A stretch of DNA of 64,000 nucleotides from the NCBI GenBank assembly GCA_905221615.1, contig CAJNDT010003979.1, positions 508,501 through 572,500 of the forward strand, written 5' to 3'. Under the pieces are notes generated by a model. It saw only the letters and a list, made by a program, of their open reading frames with translations. It made no database searches and had not been told where the DNA came from. Positions 40,928-51,028 of this stretch are shown piece after piece. A program made the translations under genes and the position numbers. The stretch's first letter is position 1. Each line of letters starts with the position of its first letter. This DNA is from Symbiodinium sp. CCMP2592. Its lineage: Eukaryota > Sar > Dinophyceae > Suessiales > Symbiodiniaceae.

Positions 40928-41009
40928 AGTAATATGGTACTATATCGTATTATCATGAGAGCTTCAAAATTGAAACTCTCATGATAATACGATATAGTAC
41001 TATATTACT
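40928..41009. repeat. 82-bp near-perfect palindrome
   Basis: AGTAATATGGTACTATATCG ... and its reverse complement meet at a centre between 40968 and 40969. Only positions 40936/41001 (G opposite T) and 40962/40975 (C opposite A) fail to pair. Lies in the intron after the WVIEQP exon. It would form a hairpin in DNA or RNA. Confidence 0.95.
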
Positions 41010-41094
41010 GTTGCGACGACTCTGAAAGTAGCACAAGTGGGGGCGCAGGTTAAGGACGCAGATGGGTCATCGGTTTTCGGAGTCAGAACTATAC

Positions 41095-41173
41095 CACCAC
41101 TATCCACCACTACTATACTATACTACTAGAGTACTACAACTACTACAACAACTACTATACTACTATAGTACTA

Positions 41174-41248
<75 letters not shown>

Positions 41249-41300
41249 CACTACTACCACTACTACCACCACTGCGACGACTACTATTATACTACCACCA
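41095..41300. repeat. (TAC)n microsatellite
   Basis: About 75 bp of uninterrupted TAC repeats near 41175-41250 with degenerate TACTA/CCACTA flanks. The Leu-rich frame across it is a product of the repeat. Confidence 0.95.
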
Positions 41301-41619
41301 CTGCTGCTACTGAGTACTCTACTTATACCGCTAACTACTATACTACTACGCTACTATATATGTTATATATAAACTATGCTACTGTAATAATGCTAATAGA
41401 AGAATCAACAACAGTTTGTGCTGCTCATCCGAGCGAGGCCTCCGTTATTAGCCGTTGTGCACCGCCACCAACAATGCCAGTACCACAACCACCGCCAACA
41501 ACAGACTCCAACACCAAAACCAACTGCAACACTACTAGCAACGCCACCACCGCCGCCACCAACACCAACACCAAGACCAAGGCCCCAAGGCCCCAACCCC
41601 AACCCCAACCCCAATGCAG

Positions 41620-41836
41620 CCGAGGTTTATCGTCTGGATCTGTGGATGGCTTTGTTCGGCTCCAGAACGCCAAAGCGCAGCAGCCTCTGGAGCAACTCGA
41701 GGGTCATTAGTCTTTTCTTCAGCAGTAGAAAGCTGCAACGCAGCTTACAAGATCCTACCTTCAAGACTACAAAGCGGTATGTCAACGAGAAGGGGAAGCA
41801 GTGCTTCGAGGGCAATCGCAACTTGACAGACACTGG
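41620..41836 (+). CDS. Gene A exon: FGSRTPK / TTKRY domain
   Basis: After AATGCAG the frame gives EVYRLDLWMALFGSRTPKRS, SLWSNSRVISLFFSS, then TTKRYVNEKGKQCFEGNRNL and TDTG. The series L-F-G-S-x-(T/S)-P-K ... T-T-K-R-Y-x-x-x-x-G-K-x-x-F-x-G-N is one I recall downstream of the IEQP motif in related proteins. Preceded by CCAACCCCAACCCC, a pyrimidine-rich tract. The last codon is completed from the next exon. Confidence 0.7.
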
Positions 41837-41870
41837 GATTCTCGGCCGATTTGGGTGCTTTCTAGGAATT

Positions 41871-41942
41871 TTCTGTTCAGGTTTCTGTGTTTCCAAGACT
41901 AGAATCTTCTGTTCAGGTTTCTGTGTTTCCAAGACTAGAATC
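41871..41942. repeat. 36-bp intronic tandem duplication
   Basis: TTCTGTTCAGGTTTCTGTGT plus TTCCAAGACTAGAATC occurs twice in tandem inside the GA-AG intron 41837-41951. Confidence 0.95.
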
Positions 41943-41951
41943 TTCTCTAAG

Positions 41952-42198
41952 GATCTACACTCGCCAATTTGCGAGGAGAGCATTCGAGGTTATGCAGCTG
42001 GGAGAGTCTGTTCTACCGAAGTCTGAATTCTTTGTGGGAGACAAGAAGCCAAACCAAGCTATATTGCTTTTCCAAGCAATGGATGACAGCGATAATTGTG
42101 AGGATGCCGGTTTGATCGCAGTCGCACATTACCTTCGAGGATGCAAAGCACTGTGTATCCCAGAGGAATGGAGAGCAGTACTTCCTAAGAGGCTGTAG
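41952..42198 (+). CDS. Gene A last exon (IYTRQFAR ... stop)
   Basis: The exon starts GATCTACACTCG. With the GG left from the previous exon it gives G-IYTRQFARRAFEVMQL, continues with VGDKKPNQAILLFQ and GLIAVAHYLRGCKALCIPEE-WRAVLPKRL and stops at TAG (42196-42198). Joining needs a 115-nt intron with GA at the donor (41837) and AG at the acceptor (41950-41951). The Y-x-x-x-F-A motif follows G-N in the related proteins I recall, which supports the join. Taken as the C-terminus of gene A. Confidence 0.65.
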
Positions 42199-42384
42199 TG
42201 TAGTGAGCTTCGTGATTGCATATGATCGAGGTAAAACCGATCGAGTCTGTGAGTGTGCATTCAAGGGCATACATGCATGTGCATTTACACACCAACACGG
42301 CACTTTGTTCCGGTGTTCAGTGGTCGCAGCGATTTCTCTTCAGGTGCTAGCTGAACTTCGGCAGACTTCTATAGTCGGCTCGCA

Positions 42385-42876
42385 ATGATCGACACCCGTC
42401 CCGAAAAAGTCCTTTGGGCCAAAGAGGTTCTGAGACACCTGTCCACCCGGACCCTAGATGAACAAATCGATGCGGTGACCGGGCCCCTGGAATCCATTCG
42501 ACACGGACTCCAGGCTTTGCTATCAGTTCTCCCCATCTATGCTGAGGGTGCCCTTCGCTCTGCTAAACTGTTGGCCGATGTCTTGACAACGGTCAGGTGC
42601 ACAGTGGAGTCCGGCGGTTTGAAGGGGGACGAGGAACTACAAATTATCGAGATGGGGCTTCCAACCTATCCACAAGAGCGCTACGAACCCATGTCCCAAA
42701 GAATCCAACTTCGTGGGCCGGCTATGATTCGCAGGGAGATCTCGCAAGGACTTGATGCCTGGGATTCTTGTGCAACAATTCTGTGGTGCCCTGCCGTTAG
42801 TGCTTGTCACTGGCACATGTCAATCCTCATGACGGCATTCAAAGATGTTCTAGCCTTCGTGGAGAGTGTGCAGTGA
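42385..42876 (+). CDS. 163-codon ORF between genes A and B, unknown
   Basis: MIDTRPEKVLWAKEVLRHLS leads into a helical, protein-like frame (LLSVLPIYAEGALRSAKLLA, EMGLPTYPQERYEPMSQRIQ, ILMTAFKDVLAFVESVQ) and a TGA stop. It is on the same strand as both genes. It may be an early exon of gene B or a small separate gene. No family recognised. Confidence 0.5.
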   Translation: MIDTRPEKVLWAKEVLRHLSTRTLDEQIDAVTGPLESIRHGLQALLSVLPIYAEGALRSAKLLADVLTTVRCTVESGGLKGDEELQIIEMGLPTYPQERYEPMSQRIQLRGPAMIRREISQGLDAWDSCATILWCPAVSACHWHMSILMTAFKDVLAFVESVQ

Positions 42877-43149
42877 TGTTGGACAGGATCCTATCCATTA
42901 TAAGTTAAGCAGAAGCCGGATTTTGTGAGGGCAGGTCGGATTCTGCTCGCTGCCTGATGCAAAACGAAAGATCCGATTATTTAGCTGTTGCTCTTTTGTT
43001 GTTCTTGGGGTGTTTTGGGCTGGCTTCTGGGGCCTTTGGTTTTACGGATTCGATATATAGGGGTCAAACATATTCCGTTTTGGGGGTCTGTGTTTCTGGG
43101 TTTTGTAAATCCTTTTGGCGGTGATTGTTCCTGGTGTGCTTTTTTTCAG

Positions 43150-43545
43150 GTTTGCACCTGAAAAAGCGTAAAACGGCCCAAAAGAGCGTAAATCTCTGCA
43201 ACGCCCAAATCCCAGAAACCACCCCCAAAAAGCGTAAAGACCATAAACTTCCTCCAAAACCCGGGGCCCGAAGCGCAGAAGAGCGTAAAATCCCGCAAGA
43301 ATCCGTAAAATGGCCACGGCAAAGGAGCGTAATTATCCGTACCGCACCTAAGCACCCCAAAAAGACCATAAAAACCCAGCCCAAAGGACCATAAATACCC
43401 GGCCACCCCAAAAGGCCATAAAACCCAAGGCCAAAAGACCATAAATCCCAAACAAACCCACGCAGAAAGGGACATAAAAAAGCGTAGGAAAAGCGTAGGA
43501 AAGCCGTAGAAAGGCCATAAAAAACCGTAAACCCTATACCGTAAT
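43150..43545. repeat. CGTAAA/CATAAA motif cluster between genes A and B
   Basis: More than 20 occurrences of AAAGAGCGTAAA, AAAGACCATAAA, AAAACCGTAAA and close variants in 400 bp, with CCCAAA-rich spacers and no regular period. Similar short clusters occur at 34664-34722 and 51985-52060. Confidence 0.8.
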
Positions 43546-43616
43546 TCTAGACCAGGGAGCAGGCCACAGCTTACCGCTCTCGGTGCCCACGTCGTCCGGA
43601 TCTGCAGGCTTTTGAG

Positions 43617-43813
43617 TGGGCCCAAGTGTGGAAATGCAACGGGAGGCTAAAACCTTCCTTTCCAAAGCGTGGTCTGGGAGCTCTTTGACTTCTGGAGCAC
43701 AAAACATGTTTGCTGCCTTCATCAAGCAAGAGCAAGCATTACCTGATGACGTGGATTCACTGAGACAGAGGGTTGAGGACAGTCTCATGTGCACTCTGTT
43801 CTGTTCCGAATGA
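43617..43813 (+). CDS. Gene B exon 1 (candidate)
   Basis: After TTTTGAG the frame gives GPSVEMQREAKTFLSKAWSG, SSLTSGAQNMFAAFIKQEQA and LPDDVDSLRQRVEDSLMCTL. It has good protein character, acidic and helical. The frame ends at 43813; a GT donor near 43798 would end the exon earlier. Confidence 0.55.
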
Positions 43814-44099
43814 TGATCTTTTTTGGTGATCTATATACCAGGACCTTCGGCGACAGCTGGGTATGGGCTCGGCTGTCAAAGAGGTGCCTGCCTTGGGCTC
43901 CCATTCTTAGTTGGCTTCTGTTGCTTACAAGAGTTTTGAGGAGCCGTGCGGGGATGCAAAGCAGCCTGGGCAAATGAAGGAGCCCAGATTCCTAGCACAA
44001 ACCCAATGCATTCCGGACATATGCTGATATCAGGAGACCGGATTGGACAAGGAGGCCGCCTGGTCGGTCTGGGTTTTCCTTTTGATTCGTTCATGGTAA

Positions 44100-44122
44100 T
44101 GTGGTAATGTCTCTCTCTCGCT

Positions 44123-44169
<47 letters not shown>

Positions 44170-44960
44170 CTTGCTTCTGTCTCTGTTGCAGGCACCGAAG
44201 ACTACCCTCCCCAGAACTACCGTCTGCTCCTCAAGTCATGAAACTTCGACTGGATCCTAGTTCTGCTTGTGGAGCACTTCAGGAGCCACGCCCGGACACA
44301 TTGCAGGCCACACAAGTGGAGGCCTGAACCATCGAAGCCAGTAAAGCAACAAGGTGCTGTGCCCTAAAATAGTGTATCTCTGAGGAGACCCAAGAGAATG
44401 ACAGCCAGGCCCGGATCCTCGCTACTGAAGCCACAGTGTCTGGGTTTTCTAAATCAAACTTCGGGTGCCCGTGACTTAATTTCAGTCTCCGCCAGGCACC
44501 GGAGTTTGCAGCTGCCGAACCTACCGTCTGCTCCTCGAACTACTCACTGCCTGATTGCCTGTGTTGTGTTCCACCAACCCAAAAGGAGCCAGCTTCGACG
44601 CAGGCATTGCAGCCTGCACAGGAGCCCTAGCAAACCCATACCGCGCAGCAGACAGCATTGTGGTGTTCTGTCAGGAGACCCGACCGAATGACATCCAGGA
44701 GACCTTCGACAATGACCTCCAGGAGACCCAACCGGATGACATCCAGGATGCCCTTCCCTCACGCTTTCTCCCTCTCTCCCTCCTCTCTCTTTCGAAGTAG
44801 AAGGAGTGGATTCAAATAGCACCCTTCTCTCTCTCTCTCTCTCTCTCGCTCCCTTTCTCTCTTTCTCGCTCTCTCTCTGTCTGCTGTGTACCTGAGCAGG
44901 AACAGAAGCCTTCCATCCCCAAGACTGCCGTGTGCTCCTCAATATTTGGCTTGCTTGGAC
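44100..44960 (+). CDS. Gene B: repeated small exons (VCSS and QETxPNDI repeats)
   Basis: Two short coding motifs recur. AP(K/E)...TVCSS follows a GCAG acceptor at about 44191 and 44494, with a third version (KTAVCSS) at about 44905. (Q/E)ETQPDDIQ-type acidic repeats lie at 44377-44402 and 44670-44745. Each VCSS copy follows or lies near a CT tract. This looks like tandem duplication of exon plus intron, giving an acidic, repeat-bearing linker. Exact exon ends are not resolved. Confidence 0.45.
44110..44169. repeat. (CT)n microsatellite
   Basis: About 55 bp of CT repeats directly upstream of a TTGCAG acceptor-like site. Confidence 0.95.
44820..44882. repeat. (CT)n microsatellite
   Basis: Interrupted CT tract with the same position relative to the third VCSS-type motif. 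Confidence 0.93.
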
Positions 44961-46262
44961 AATGAACCCTATCTGTAGCCTAAACCCAATGTTCCTTAAA
45001 ATACTTGTATAGACGATCCCCACAATACAGCACAGCAGTTGTTCCTTTGCTGTCCCCGAACTAAACCTGCTTCCGAAACTGGGGTTATCAGTATATCCTA
45101 TATGACCCAATCACCCAACCGCTTTGTTCTCCCCGCCTTATTCTCGGTCGCAGCCCATCCAAGAACCTCAAGGGTCCATAGGGTATGTTGTCGGGTCAGC
45201 TATATGTCGGGGCCCCTGCTACTAGTTAAGACGACTAGGGTGCTCTTTGGTATCGAAACAGAAGTCTTGCTTCAGGGTTCGATAGGGGGCTTGGGTTTGG
45301 GTATATAAGTATCTTGTTAGGCATCGGGGGTGGGGTGTCAACTATGTACATAGTTCCCGACTTACAAGAGTAGCAAGCCCGGTTCCATCATGGACCCTCC
45401 CCTACCCACAAACCTTTCCCAAATATCCTGAAGCCAAGCGACCCTGAAACTACACGGCACGATAATTAAGACAGGCCCAATCGTTCCATTGTCATCCCGC
45501 ATAGTACCTTGAGGCTTCATCCGTGGGGCACAGCGCAATGGGGCATGCCAACAGCTTTGTCGCGCACCAGGAGACGATGGTTTGCAAATCGGTTGTTGAA
45601 TTCACTTGTTTTCATACCATATATATATTATAGGCCTAGGCTTGTATCCAGTCGAAGCAAAGCAACCCTATAGTGGCAGCACAGTTGGGAAGGGTCACTT
45701 CTGTTATCAACAAAGAAATCAAGCCTTAACCCTATAAGCTCTTGGAGAAAATTGTTTTTAGCTTATTTCGAAAAATATACTGATGTCTACCAAAGGCCAA
45801 TGCTGAAGACCAACCCTTTAATTTGATGAGGACTCCTCGCAACTGCCGCCCGAGATCATGTTCAAGTCGCCGAGCCGATCCCCTTCCAGCCCACCTAAGA
45901 ACATCGAGGCATGGGCACTTCATATCTAAGAGGCCCCGATTGCTTCTTAGCCGTTGTGCATGACAGGCGATGATGGATGGTGCACCTCTCGAGTCTCTGC
46001 CAGCCCCAACGACTGCTGATGTCTCAGTTTTAGACAAGTGTTGTAGTGATGGTTGATGATATTAGATACAGATCGATCACTTAGGCACGCGAAAAGCAAC
46101 TGTACGAGATCATTGCTCACCTGCAAAGAACGCAGCCGGGCACACCAAGTATGTTTGCACCCGCTTCTGTCCGGAGCAGTGTGCTTCAGCAGCAAATGTG
46201 TTTCAATCGTTCCCAGCTTTGAGCTTAATCTGCCTTTTCCATTCCAAGCTTAGGATCCATCA
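44961..46262. other. Gene B intron region, no exon identified
   Basis: Short frames only. A TATATATATTATA stretch lies near 45618. The minus strand has a 101-codon frame (45732-46037) that I do not trust. Confidence 0.4.
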
Positions 46263-46263
46263 G

Positions 46264-46634
46264 TGAAGTCGCGGCCGGAGCGGCTGGACTCTGTGACTTC
46301 CCTTGCCACATCCCTGAGTGACGGGGTCCCCGCACCCAAGGATTTGCCACCGATGCGGGCCCCAGCCCCTGCTACCCCTGTGTCTGACGGCACAGGCACG
46401 GAAACGAAGGAGAGTGCTGCGCCTACCGGGCCTACCGATGACGAGGATGACTGTGAAAGTCCGGAAGAAAAAAAACTCTACGCAAGGATGGAGGCAAAGA
46501 TCCGTCGAATGTGTACCCCGAGCCCGACCACCGGAAAGACCACGGCAAGCCCACAGTTGCTGGCGGAGTGGAAAAGCAAGGGGTACACCCGTACCCAACT
46601 CATGCAGTTGATGATCGAGGCCAACGGCGACAAG
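46264..46634 (+). CDS. Gene B exon: acidic linker and RMCTPSPTTGK domain
   Basis: After CATCAG the frame gives a Ser/Pro/Thr linker, an acidic patch (DDEDDCESPEEKK), then LYARMEAKIRRMCTPSPTTG, a basic KTTASPQLLAEWKSKGYTRT and QLMQLMIEANGDK. The R-R-x-C-x-P-x-x-x-G-K ... W ... L-x-x-x-x-x-x-x-G motif is one I recall from dinoflagellate repeat-family proteins, followed there too by a W-Y-(T/S)-E-(E/Q)-x-M segment. The best join uses a GA donor at 46635. Confidence 0.68.
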
Positions 46635-46640
46635 GATCGG

Positions 46641-46684
46641 AATCAGAGAGAGAGAGAGAGAGAGAGGGACACAGAGAGAGAGAC

Positions 46685-46725
<41 letters not shown>

Positions 46726-46741
46726 GAGGGACGGAGGGAGG
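46641..46741. repeat. (GA)n microsatellite in GA-AG intron
   Basis: About 100 bp of GAGAGA with CA and GG interruptions, filling most of the 116-nt intron 46635-46750. Confidence 0.95.
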
Positions 46742-46750
46742 GTAACAGAG

Positions 46751-46867
46751 AAGACTTGCCGTGAGGCGCAGTTCCAAACGAAACTGGAGTCGTGGCGCCA
46801 GACGGAGCAGTTCAGGAAAGTCCAGACGAGGGGAGGCTGGTACTCGGAGCAGGACATGAAGAAGCCG
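46751..46867 (+). CDS. Gene B exon: GGWYSEQDMKKP segment
   Basis: Exactly 39 codons between ACAGAG and CCG|GTGAGC: KTCREAQFQTKLESWRQTEQ then FRKVQTRGGWYSEQDMKKP. The aromatic GGWYSEQDMKK motif continues the preceding exon in the order I recall for this family. Phase 0 on both sides, GT donor. Confidence 0.7.
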
Positions 46868-46987
46868 GTGAGCGAAGGAGGATGTGCCTATAGTGCGTGT
46901 TTCTGCTGCATCGATAGTTACGAATGACTATACTATACGTGTGTGGAGGAATGGAATGCTTCCTATGTAGCCACGCTTCCTATGTAG

Positions 46988-47043
46988 CTAAGGAAAAAAG
47001 TGCAGAAGGTGAAGGACTTCTGCGAGAAGCACGGCTTCGTTCG
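46988..47043 (+). CDS. Gene B mini-exon (LRKKVQKVKDFCEKHGFVR)
   Basis: 56 nt between TGTAG and CG|GTGGCT. Encodes a helix ending KDFCEKHGFVR. The 2-nt remainder is completed by the first G of the next exon (CG|G, Arg), supporting both joins. Confidence 0.62.
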
Positions 47044-47597
47044 GTGGCTTGCTTCAATGACCGAGCATTTCTGCAATCCTTAATAAGCCCCTCAATCTGT
47101 GGATTACCACGGAACCCTAAGGCCCAAAAGCTTAAAACATCCCAAGCCAATGGAGCCGGAGTTTGGGTGTTACAAGTTTGTAAGTACCTTTGTCTTCAGT
47201 CCTTCAGGGGATCCCTCGAGTGTTATGAAATAAAACTGTTTGTAGTGTTATAATGCTAACTGGGGTAAAGTTGACAAAGGGCTTTTTCGGAGATCATTCG
47301 GTGCCTCACAGCAAACATGTTACCCGTGCTAGTGTATCGTAGGAATATAATTATATTCGGGCTTCTATATTGCATGGGTTGTATGGGGTCTTCAGGGGCT
47401 TAACCCCCAAACCGTACCCCGAAATGTTTCCTTTAAGAAGTCCGATGACTGATAGTCTTCAATCCAATATCCGGAATCCTTGAAAATTTCCCTTCACATA
47501 ACACCCGAAGAAACCCAGAAGCCCAATCAAAGCCCGCTTGACAGACACCCCCTATCATCCTTATCCCAAAAACAATCAACCTTATTCTCCCTACCAG

Positions 47598-47818
47598 GAA
47601 CAACAAGTACGATGAGGACGAGAAGGAATACTGGGTGGACTTCCGGACGGAGGGCAGCCGAGGGACCAACGAGATTGATGCTGTCCGGGAGAAGAAGATG
47701 GCTGACACCACCGGTGCCGAAGGGTTTGTTACGGGGGCTGTGGGCGACGGGCCGCTTCCAGAACTTCCGATTCAAGGGGGCCTTGCTCCAGGGATCGAGA
47801 AGGCCTGCTACTGCTTGC
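47598..47818 (+). CDS. Gene B exon: NNKYDEDEKEYWVDFRTEG
   Basis: After ACCAG the frame gives NNKYDEDEKEYWVDFRTEGS, RGTNEIDAVREKKMADTTG and a Gly/Pro-rich end. (R/N)-x-K-Y-D-x-x-x-x-x-Y-W-V is recalled as the next element in the family. The right boundary is uncertain; a GA donor at 47819 or a GC donor at 47803 are the options. Confidence 0.65.
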
Positions 47819-47855
47819 GGATGTTCTAAACAACTTGTGTGTGACTGGGTTTCAG

Positions 47856-48140
47856 AAACTCTATGCAGGAGGACCAGGGCTTGGCTAAGATCATGGACGA
47901 TGCCTTTCAGACCCGTAAGAACCTTGACAAACTTGTTGCGAAGCTCAAGAAAGACAAAGGCAACGCGGGGACCCTTTGTTGCATAAATGCAAACCCAAGC
48001 CGCGGATCCAGGAAGCTTTCTGCCACAAACCAGCAGCCCAGGGACATCGCCAGCATGGAGGAGTGCATCTCCAAACTGGGATCGCTTTACGACGATCTTG
48101 CCGGAATCCAGGCCGAGGTGAAAGTGAACGGTATGGATGA
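47856..48140 (+). CDS. Gene B exon: Lys-rich helical segment
   Basis: After TTTCAG the frame gives NSMQEDQGLAKIMDDAFQTR, KNLDKLVAKLKKDKGNAG and MEECISKLGSLYDDLAGIQA. Helical and charged throughout. The 3' end is not fixed; the frame runs on to 48201. Confidence 0.58.
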
Positions 48141-48207
48141 CAAGTTTCTTTGTCGCAATACCGGGATGTTGGTCCTAAATTCGGGATATATGTGTTTCTA
48201 GATTCAG

Positions 48208-48278
48208 CTCAATTAGCAAGGCTGAAGCAGCAGCTGGCGGAAAAGACCAAAGCCGTGAAGCGCCAGTGCAGCTCTTAG
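48208..48278 (+). CDS. Gene B exon: short coiled-coil
   Basis: After GATTCAG the frame gives QLARLKQQLAEKTKAVKRQC-SS and then a stop that is probably intronic. Heptad-like leucines. Confidence 0.5.
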
Positions 48279-48569
48279 ATTGCTCAAAGTCGTTTTCAAA
48301 TCCTCAACAGCAGAACTTGTATGTGGTCACAACAGCTAGCTGAGGTGTGTTCTGGCGGTGTCGTGTGAGATCAAGAACAAGTATCCCGAGGAATCTGGTA
48401 GATCCTTTTTATACTGTTTGTATTATTGCCGCTCCCCGTATATAAGGCTTTGGGGCTCAGGGTTTCTAGGGTTCAGTGGCTTTACTGGGTTTGTAATTTC
48501 GGGAGTCAAATTACTATGGTCCGTTCACGTGGTTGCATGCTAGACCGATGCTATATGCTTTTCAATCAG

Positions 48570-48657
48570 GTCGATCAAGCGCAAGGAGCCGCCGCCAAGC
48601 ACCGAGGAGCCCCAGTCCAAAAGGAAGCCGAAAAGCAAGACAAAACCCAGCAAGAAG
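48570..48657 (+). CDS. Gene B exon: Lys/Pro-rich basic segment
   Basis: After CAATCAG one frame gives SIKRKEPPPSTEEPQSKRKP then KSKTKPSKK. KRKP and KKPS-type clusters look like a nuclear localisation signal. A second frame is also open, so the reading is not certain. Confidence 0.5.
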
Positions 48658-48805
48658 TGAGCCTGAGCCTCTAGAGTTTTGAAAGCGCCGTCGGTGTGAT
48701 TTTATGTCACATTGACATGATCTTCTCAGTAGATTGTCTTTGCAAACTCGAGCACGGGGCTTTGCTCAAACCGGAAAATCTCCGTGCTTCTTATTGCCAT
48801 TCCTG

Positions 48806-49012
48806 CAGATCCGGCAGCACTTCGAAGTTTTTGGTGTAATGTGCAAACAAATACGCATGCCAGGTGAGGCTTGCTTCCGCGATGCCACTCACAAAGCGTG
48901 CGACTACGTGCGCAGCTATGGCAAAGGTGCTGGGGTCCTAGCTATCGGGGAGTCGGCGATCATTCGTTCTTACAGATTCAGAACTTCGGTCATGAAAGTG
49001 CTCATCAGGAAA
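48806..49012 (+). CDS. Gene B exon candidate before the HGDGG domain
   Basis: After CTGCAG the frame gives IRQHFEVFGVMCKQIRMPGE, ACFRDATHKACDYVRSYGKG and AGVLAIGESAIIRSYRF. It has protein character and lies just before the large central exon. Confidence 0.48.
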
Positions 49013-49444
49013 TGAGTTCCCCCAAACCCCTATCATGTGTAGCTACAACCCTAGTACAAAGTAACCATTACCCCAAAACCTAAATCGTGTCTAATAGCTA
49101 CAATCCTAGTGTCGGAATACACAATCCAAGACTGGAAGTTGTATTGTATGGCTCAATCAATGAACCACCAATCTTAAAGCAAAGACGCTACGAACCCGTT
49201 TCAGCTGCATTCCGAGGAGTTAGAGGCCCTTGCAAAAACAAGGTCTATGCTGGTATTGTACGAAACCCAACAACTGAAACCTTTCATACAATACAAAGCT
49301 TAAGGCAAGCTTCAAATCTGTTCCCTCTTGAAAGCCAGATCAGAGTCACATCCTTGTAAACGTTGCATCAATATCTTCTGGAGACGAAGCCTTCCCAACG
49401 TCCCAGGTTACCAAATCCAAAGAACAACACCCCTTGTAATGCAG

Positions 49445-50732
49445 TAGACGATCCGTTGCTCGCCCAGGTTCCAGCGAAGGATATCGTGAACAGAGCGAAA
49501 GCCTCCGCAAAAGATGGAGATGTTCTGTGTATTACGGGCAAATCTGTGGCGGCTGTTTCTGCGGGCAACGAGGAACGTGGTTTGTATGGGGCTTTGTTGG
49601 AAACGAGGCTGCTTGTAAACATTCCGTGGTCCTATGTGAAGATCGGAGAAGGTTGTCTCAGCGAGCACCCCTGTTTCAAGCCTAAAGACATCATTCATGC
49701 CCTTGCTGAATTGGGGAAGTTTGATACTGTGATTGGGACTCCGGTTGACGCTTCGGCCGCTGTGCTAGCTGATTTCTGGGAGAACTTCACAAGGCAGTTT
49801 GAGCACCCGGTCACTGCAGATATTCAATCTGGAAAGCTGAATCCTGCTTTTTTGGTGCCCATCAATATTCATGGAGATGGTGGAAGAACTTATAAGAAGT
49901 CTGAACTCATGGTATTGCAGCTTCAATCTGCCATCGGGGGTGGCTCCAGGCTGAGTGGGCAAAAGCGGAAGCTGCCTTCGGGAGCTGAAGAAGCCGACTA
50001 CAACCTGAGTGGGCATAGTCTTGCCACTCGATATTTGATGAGTTGTCTCCATAAGAGGCATTACAGTGATGACCCTACACCCCTGCTTGAGCTCCTGGGC
50101 TGTGTTTCGGACTGGCTTGGGGACTTGTACGACAACGGCTACGAGTACCGAGGCCAAGTTTGGAGGTTTGTTCCAATAGGCCTGAAAGGCGACTTGGTGT
50201 TTCATGCCAAGGCTGCTAGCCTAGAACGGTCGTTCAGTCGTGTTCGCAAACGGAAGGAGACTCCTAAATCGAAGCCTTTACAGGGCTGCTGCCCGTGGTG
50301 TTTAGCAGGAACCCCAAACGTGGCTTTTGAGTGTTTTGACAAAGAGGCTCCCTGGATACAAACTTCGGGGGCTCGGAACCCAGTACCTTGGACAGAGACC
50401 CCTTCGATCCTGAGATCGATCCCGGTCAGCGCGGACCAGCCGTCTTTCTTGAAACCCGATTTATTTCACATTTTGCAAATGGGAGCCTACAAAGAATTCG
50501 CGGCGAGTGGACTCTGCCTACTGTTGCCTTTCTGTGGCGGTAGCTCTCAGGACGAGAATATGGCTACGATGAACCAGTACCTTGTGAACTATGTCAAAGA
50601 AACGAAGTCCCCGCTTCACATGCCAAAGCTCTCGCTGGAAATGATTGGTGCCAAGACCCCCACCGTTTATGCTTCTGGGGGCTGGAACAAAGGCCAAGAT
50701 TCAGTGGTTTTGATGGGCTTCGTTGAGTGGCT
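49445..50732 (+). CDS. Gene B central exon: HGDGG domain
   Basis: The largest exon, about 429 codons. It contains LVNIPWSYVKIGEGCLSEHP, PKDIIHALAELGKFDTVIG, VLADFWENFTRQFEHPVTA, the hallmark PINIHGDGGRTYKKSELMVL, a serine/basic loop, HKRHYSDDPTPLLELLGCVS, a Cys pair (CCPWC), PDLFHILQMGAYKEFAASGL and GGWNKGQDSVVLMGFVEW. The H-(G/A)-D-(E/G)-G motif followed by D-x-F-H is, as I recall, among the most repeated sequences in dinoflagellate predicted proteomes; no function is assigned to it. The metal-ligand-like H/D residues suggest a nuclease or transposase fold, by inference only. Confidence 0.75.
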
Positions 50733-51028
50733 GATTGGTGGCTTGGTTATCCTTTGTACAGGTTTTGTTGATATTAATATTATACCTCCTAAACCCCATG
50801 AGCCCCTGCTTTCCACTGTTTGGAAACAGTATGCTAGAAGCCTTGACAATATAAAAGCCATATATAGAAAACCCTCGTTTTACATCGTTTCCAGAACCGA
50901 ACCAGAAAACATTTACCCTTGTATAAGCCCTGAAATCGACCTAAACTACCCCCTATATAAGCCCTTAAATCGTCCCATAAGCCCAACCCCTGTGAACCCT
51001 CGCTCAAAACCGTCGCTTCCAAAATCAG

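Noticed and set aside
41062..41313. Leu-rich membrane-like ORF
   Set aside because: It is the translation of a TAC microsatellite.
44544..45110. 188-codon minus-strand ORF
   Set aside because: Its Arg/Glu runs come from the CT microsatellite, and the plus strand holds the repeated exon motifs.
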